Assembly: GCA_030622585.1 (NCBI GenBank)
Contig: JAUXFZ010000179.1
Span: 1-5,873, forward strand
Origin: Myxococcales bacterium
Lineage (GTDB): Bacteria; Myxococcota_A; Polyangia; Polyangiales; Houyiibacteriaceae
Direction of reading: 5' to 3'
Length of the DNA stretch: 5,873 nt
Position numbers and translations under genes: made by a program. Within the stretch, counting starts at the first letter, position 1. Every line of letters starts with the position of its first letter. Positions 5,046 through 5,873 of this stretch are shown here, piece after piece. The notes beneath the pieces are model-generated. The model was given only the letters and a program-made list of their open reading frames with translations, ran no database searches and was not told the origin of the DNA.

Positions 5046-5873
5046 GTGTCGGCGCGCGCGCTTCGCTATGGCTGGTTGCTCGCGATGACGTCTTGGTGGG
5101 CCCTGGGCTGCGGCGCCGCCGATACGCCGGTCGCGATCGACAGCATCGAGATCAGCCGCCAGGCGAGTCGCTTTCGCGTGACCACGGCGCCGGGTTACCT
5201 GCCGGGAAGCATGCGGGTGCGCCTCGACGGCGAGCGCGTCGTTTTCGACGAGCTTCAGCTCGGCGGTAATTTTGGGCCCATACCCTTGGACCTCGAACCC
5301 GCGAGTGGTCGTCACCTGCTGATCGTGAGCGCGCGCTTCCTCGAAGGCCCGCGTGTCGTGACGCGCCGCAAGGCGCTGCACTTTCGCACGCCCTCGGATA
5401 CGCCCCGCCTCGTGTCGAGCTGGCCCGGGCCCGGCACCCGCGATCTCCCCCGCAGCGAGTGGATCCAGCTCGAGTTCGCATCGATGATCACCGACGAGGT
5501 GACGAAGAGTATCAACATCGCGTGCCACGGCCGCGATGTCCCTTTCGCGCTGCACCGCGTAGCAGACCACTTCATGCTCTTGAATCCCGTGGGCGAACTG
5601 CCGGGCGACAGCTTGTGTCTGCTGCGATGGACGGGACCCGTTGGCCCCGAACGGCTTTACTTCTGGACCGCGAAGGCGGGATCGCGCGCCGAGGTCCTCT
5701 ATGACCGCGGCGCGCCGCGCGTCACGGCGCCGTTCCCGGACGATCACTTCACGCGTCGTGCGAAGCGAAGCCGGACCGGGCGTCGCGTGCAGCTCCCCGC
5801 TGCGCCGCGGGCGCGCAGTGGAGTGGATCGCATCGTCGAGGCCGTGCGCGCCGAGGTCGACGGCCTCGACGGA
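5046..5873 (+). CDS. putative lipoprotein with Ig-like segment (3' end outside window)
   Basis: The frame is open from 5046 to the window end (276 codons, no stop), so the gene is partial. From GTG 5046 the protein starts with a basic N-region (R4, R7), a hydrophobic core (WLLAMTSWWAL, 10-20) and Gly-Cys (C22), a lipoprotein-type signal. GGAG at 5040-5043 is unusually close (2 bp), so the exact start is uncertain; ATG 5085 would remove most of the signal. Residues 31-115 look like beta-strand repeats. Residues 119-195 resemble an SbsA/Big_5-type Ig-like domain (PRLVSSWPGPG, then IQLEFASMITDEVTKSI). APFPDDHFT (228-236), then TGRRVQLP (244-251) and VDGLDG (271-276), recall the beginning of secreted lipase-like proteins with P-P-N/D-D and LDG motifs. 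Codons end strongly in G or C. The role is unknown; the protein is probably envelope-located. Confidence 0.72.
   Translation, partial: MSARALRYGWLLAMTSWWALGCGAADTPVAIDSIEISRQASRFRVTTAPGYLPGSMRVRLDGERVVFDELQLGGNFGPIPLDLEPASGRHLLIVSARFLEGPRVVTRRKALHFRTPSDTPRLVSSWPGPGTRDLPRSEWIQLEFASMITDEVTKSINIACHGRDVPFALHRVADHFMLLNPVGELPGDSLCLLRWTGPVGPERLYFWTAKAGSRAEVLYDRGAPRVTAPFPDDHFTRRAKRSRTGRRVQLPAAPRARSGVDRIVEAVRAEVDGLDG

Noticed and set aside
5034..5747. 237-codon minus-strand ORF
   Set aside because: It is antisense to the plus-strand lipoprotein frame, which has a signal sequence and Ig-like pattern; the minus product is low-complexity Arg/Ala-rich sequence.
1..5873. CRISPR array, tRNA, rRNA or known defence genes
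   Set aside because: No regularly spaced repeats, no tRNA-like cloverleaf and no defence-family motifs were seen on either strand.

Overview
The window is high-GC DNA from a Gram-negative bacterium. The supported coding regions show strongly G/C-ending codons, a PEP-CTERM-type sorting tail (exosortase system), a lipoprotein signal and a fragment that reads like an RND/MMPL exporter. Together these suggest an environmental deltaproteobacterium-like lineage (Myxococcota, Desulfobacterota, Binatota or similar). That placement is inference; no marker gene is present.

The left half (1-3985) is an accessory patch shaped by mobile DNA. Positions 1-91 read on the minus strand as part of a membrane exporter, cut at 92 by the left end of an IS6110-like IS3-family element. 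Of that element only the terminus, a ribosome site and the first codons of orfA remain. A 94-bp repeat (copy A, 274-367) follows, then about 430 bp with only a doubtful ORF. Next is a two-gene, co-oriented cassette for exported proteins: a small PEP-CTERM protein (794-1237) and, 24 bp later, a modular secreted protein (1262-3625). The second gene is split by a complete IS3-family insertion sequence of 1245 bp (1575-2819). The IS has orfA and orfB in the opposite orientation, imperfect terminal inverted repeats and a 3-bp CGG target duplication. IS plus one duplication is 1248 bp, a multiple of three, so precise excision restores a 371-codon frame. Just after the gene comes repeat copy B (3635-3731), nearly identical to copy A and in the same orientation, abutting a deleted and frameshifted transposase remnant of another element (3732-3985).

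The right half (4052-5873) looks like ordinary chromosome: a minus-strand membrane-anchored DUF1499-type protein (4052-4816), and divergent from it a plus-strand lipoprotein gene with an Ig-like segment (5046 to beyond the window end). The 229-bp divergent intergenic region holds two perfect inverted repeats, candidates for operators or leader RNA structures.

I see no CRISPR array, rRNA, tRNA or recognisable defence system. The most interesting points are the clean IS-split modular secreted gene, the PEP-CTERM partner upstream, and the pair of two-block direct repeats that bracket this cassette.
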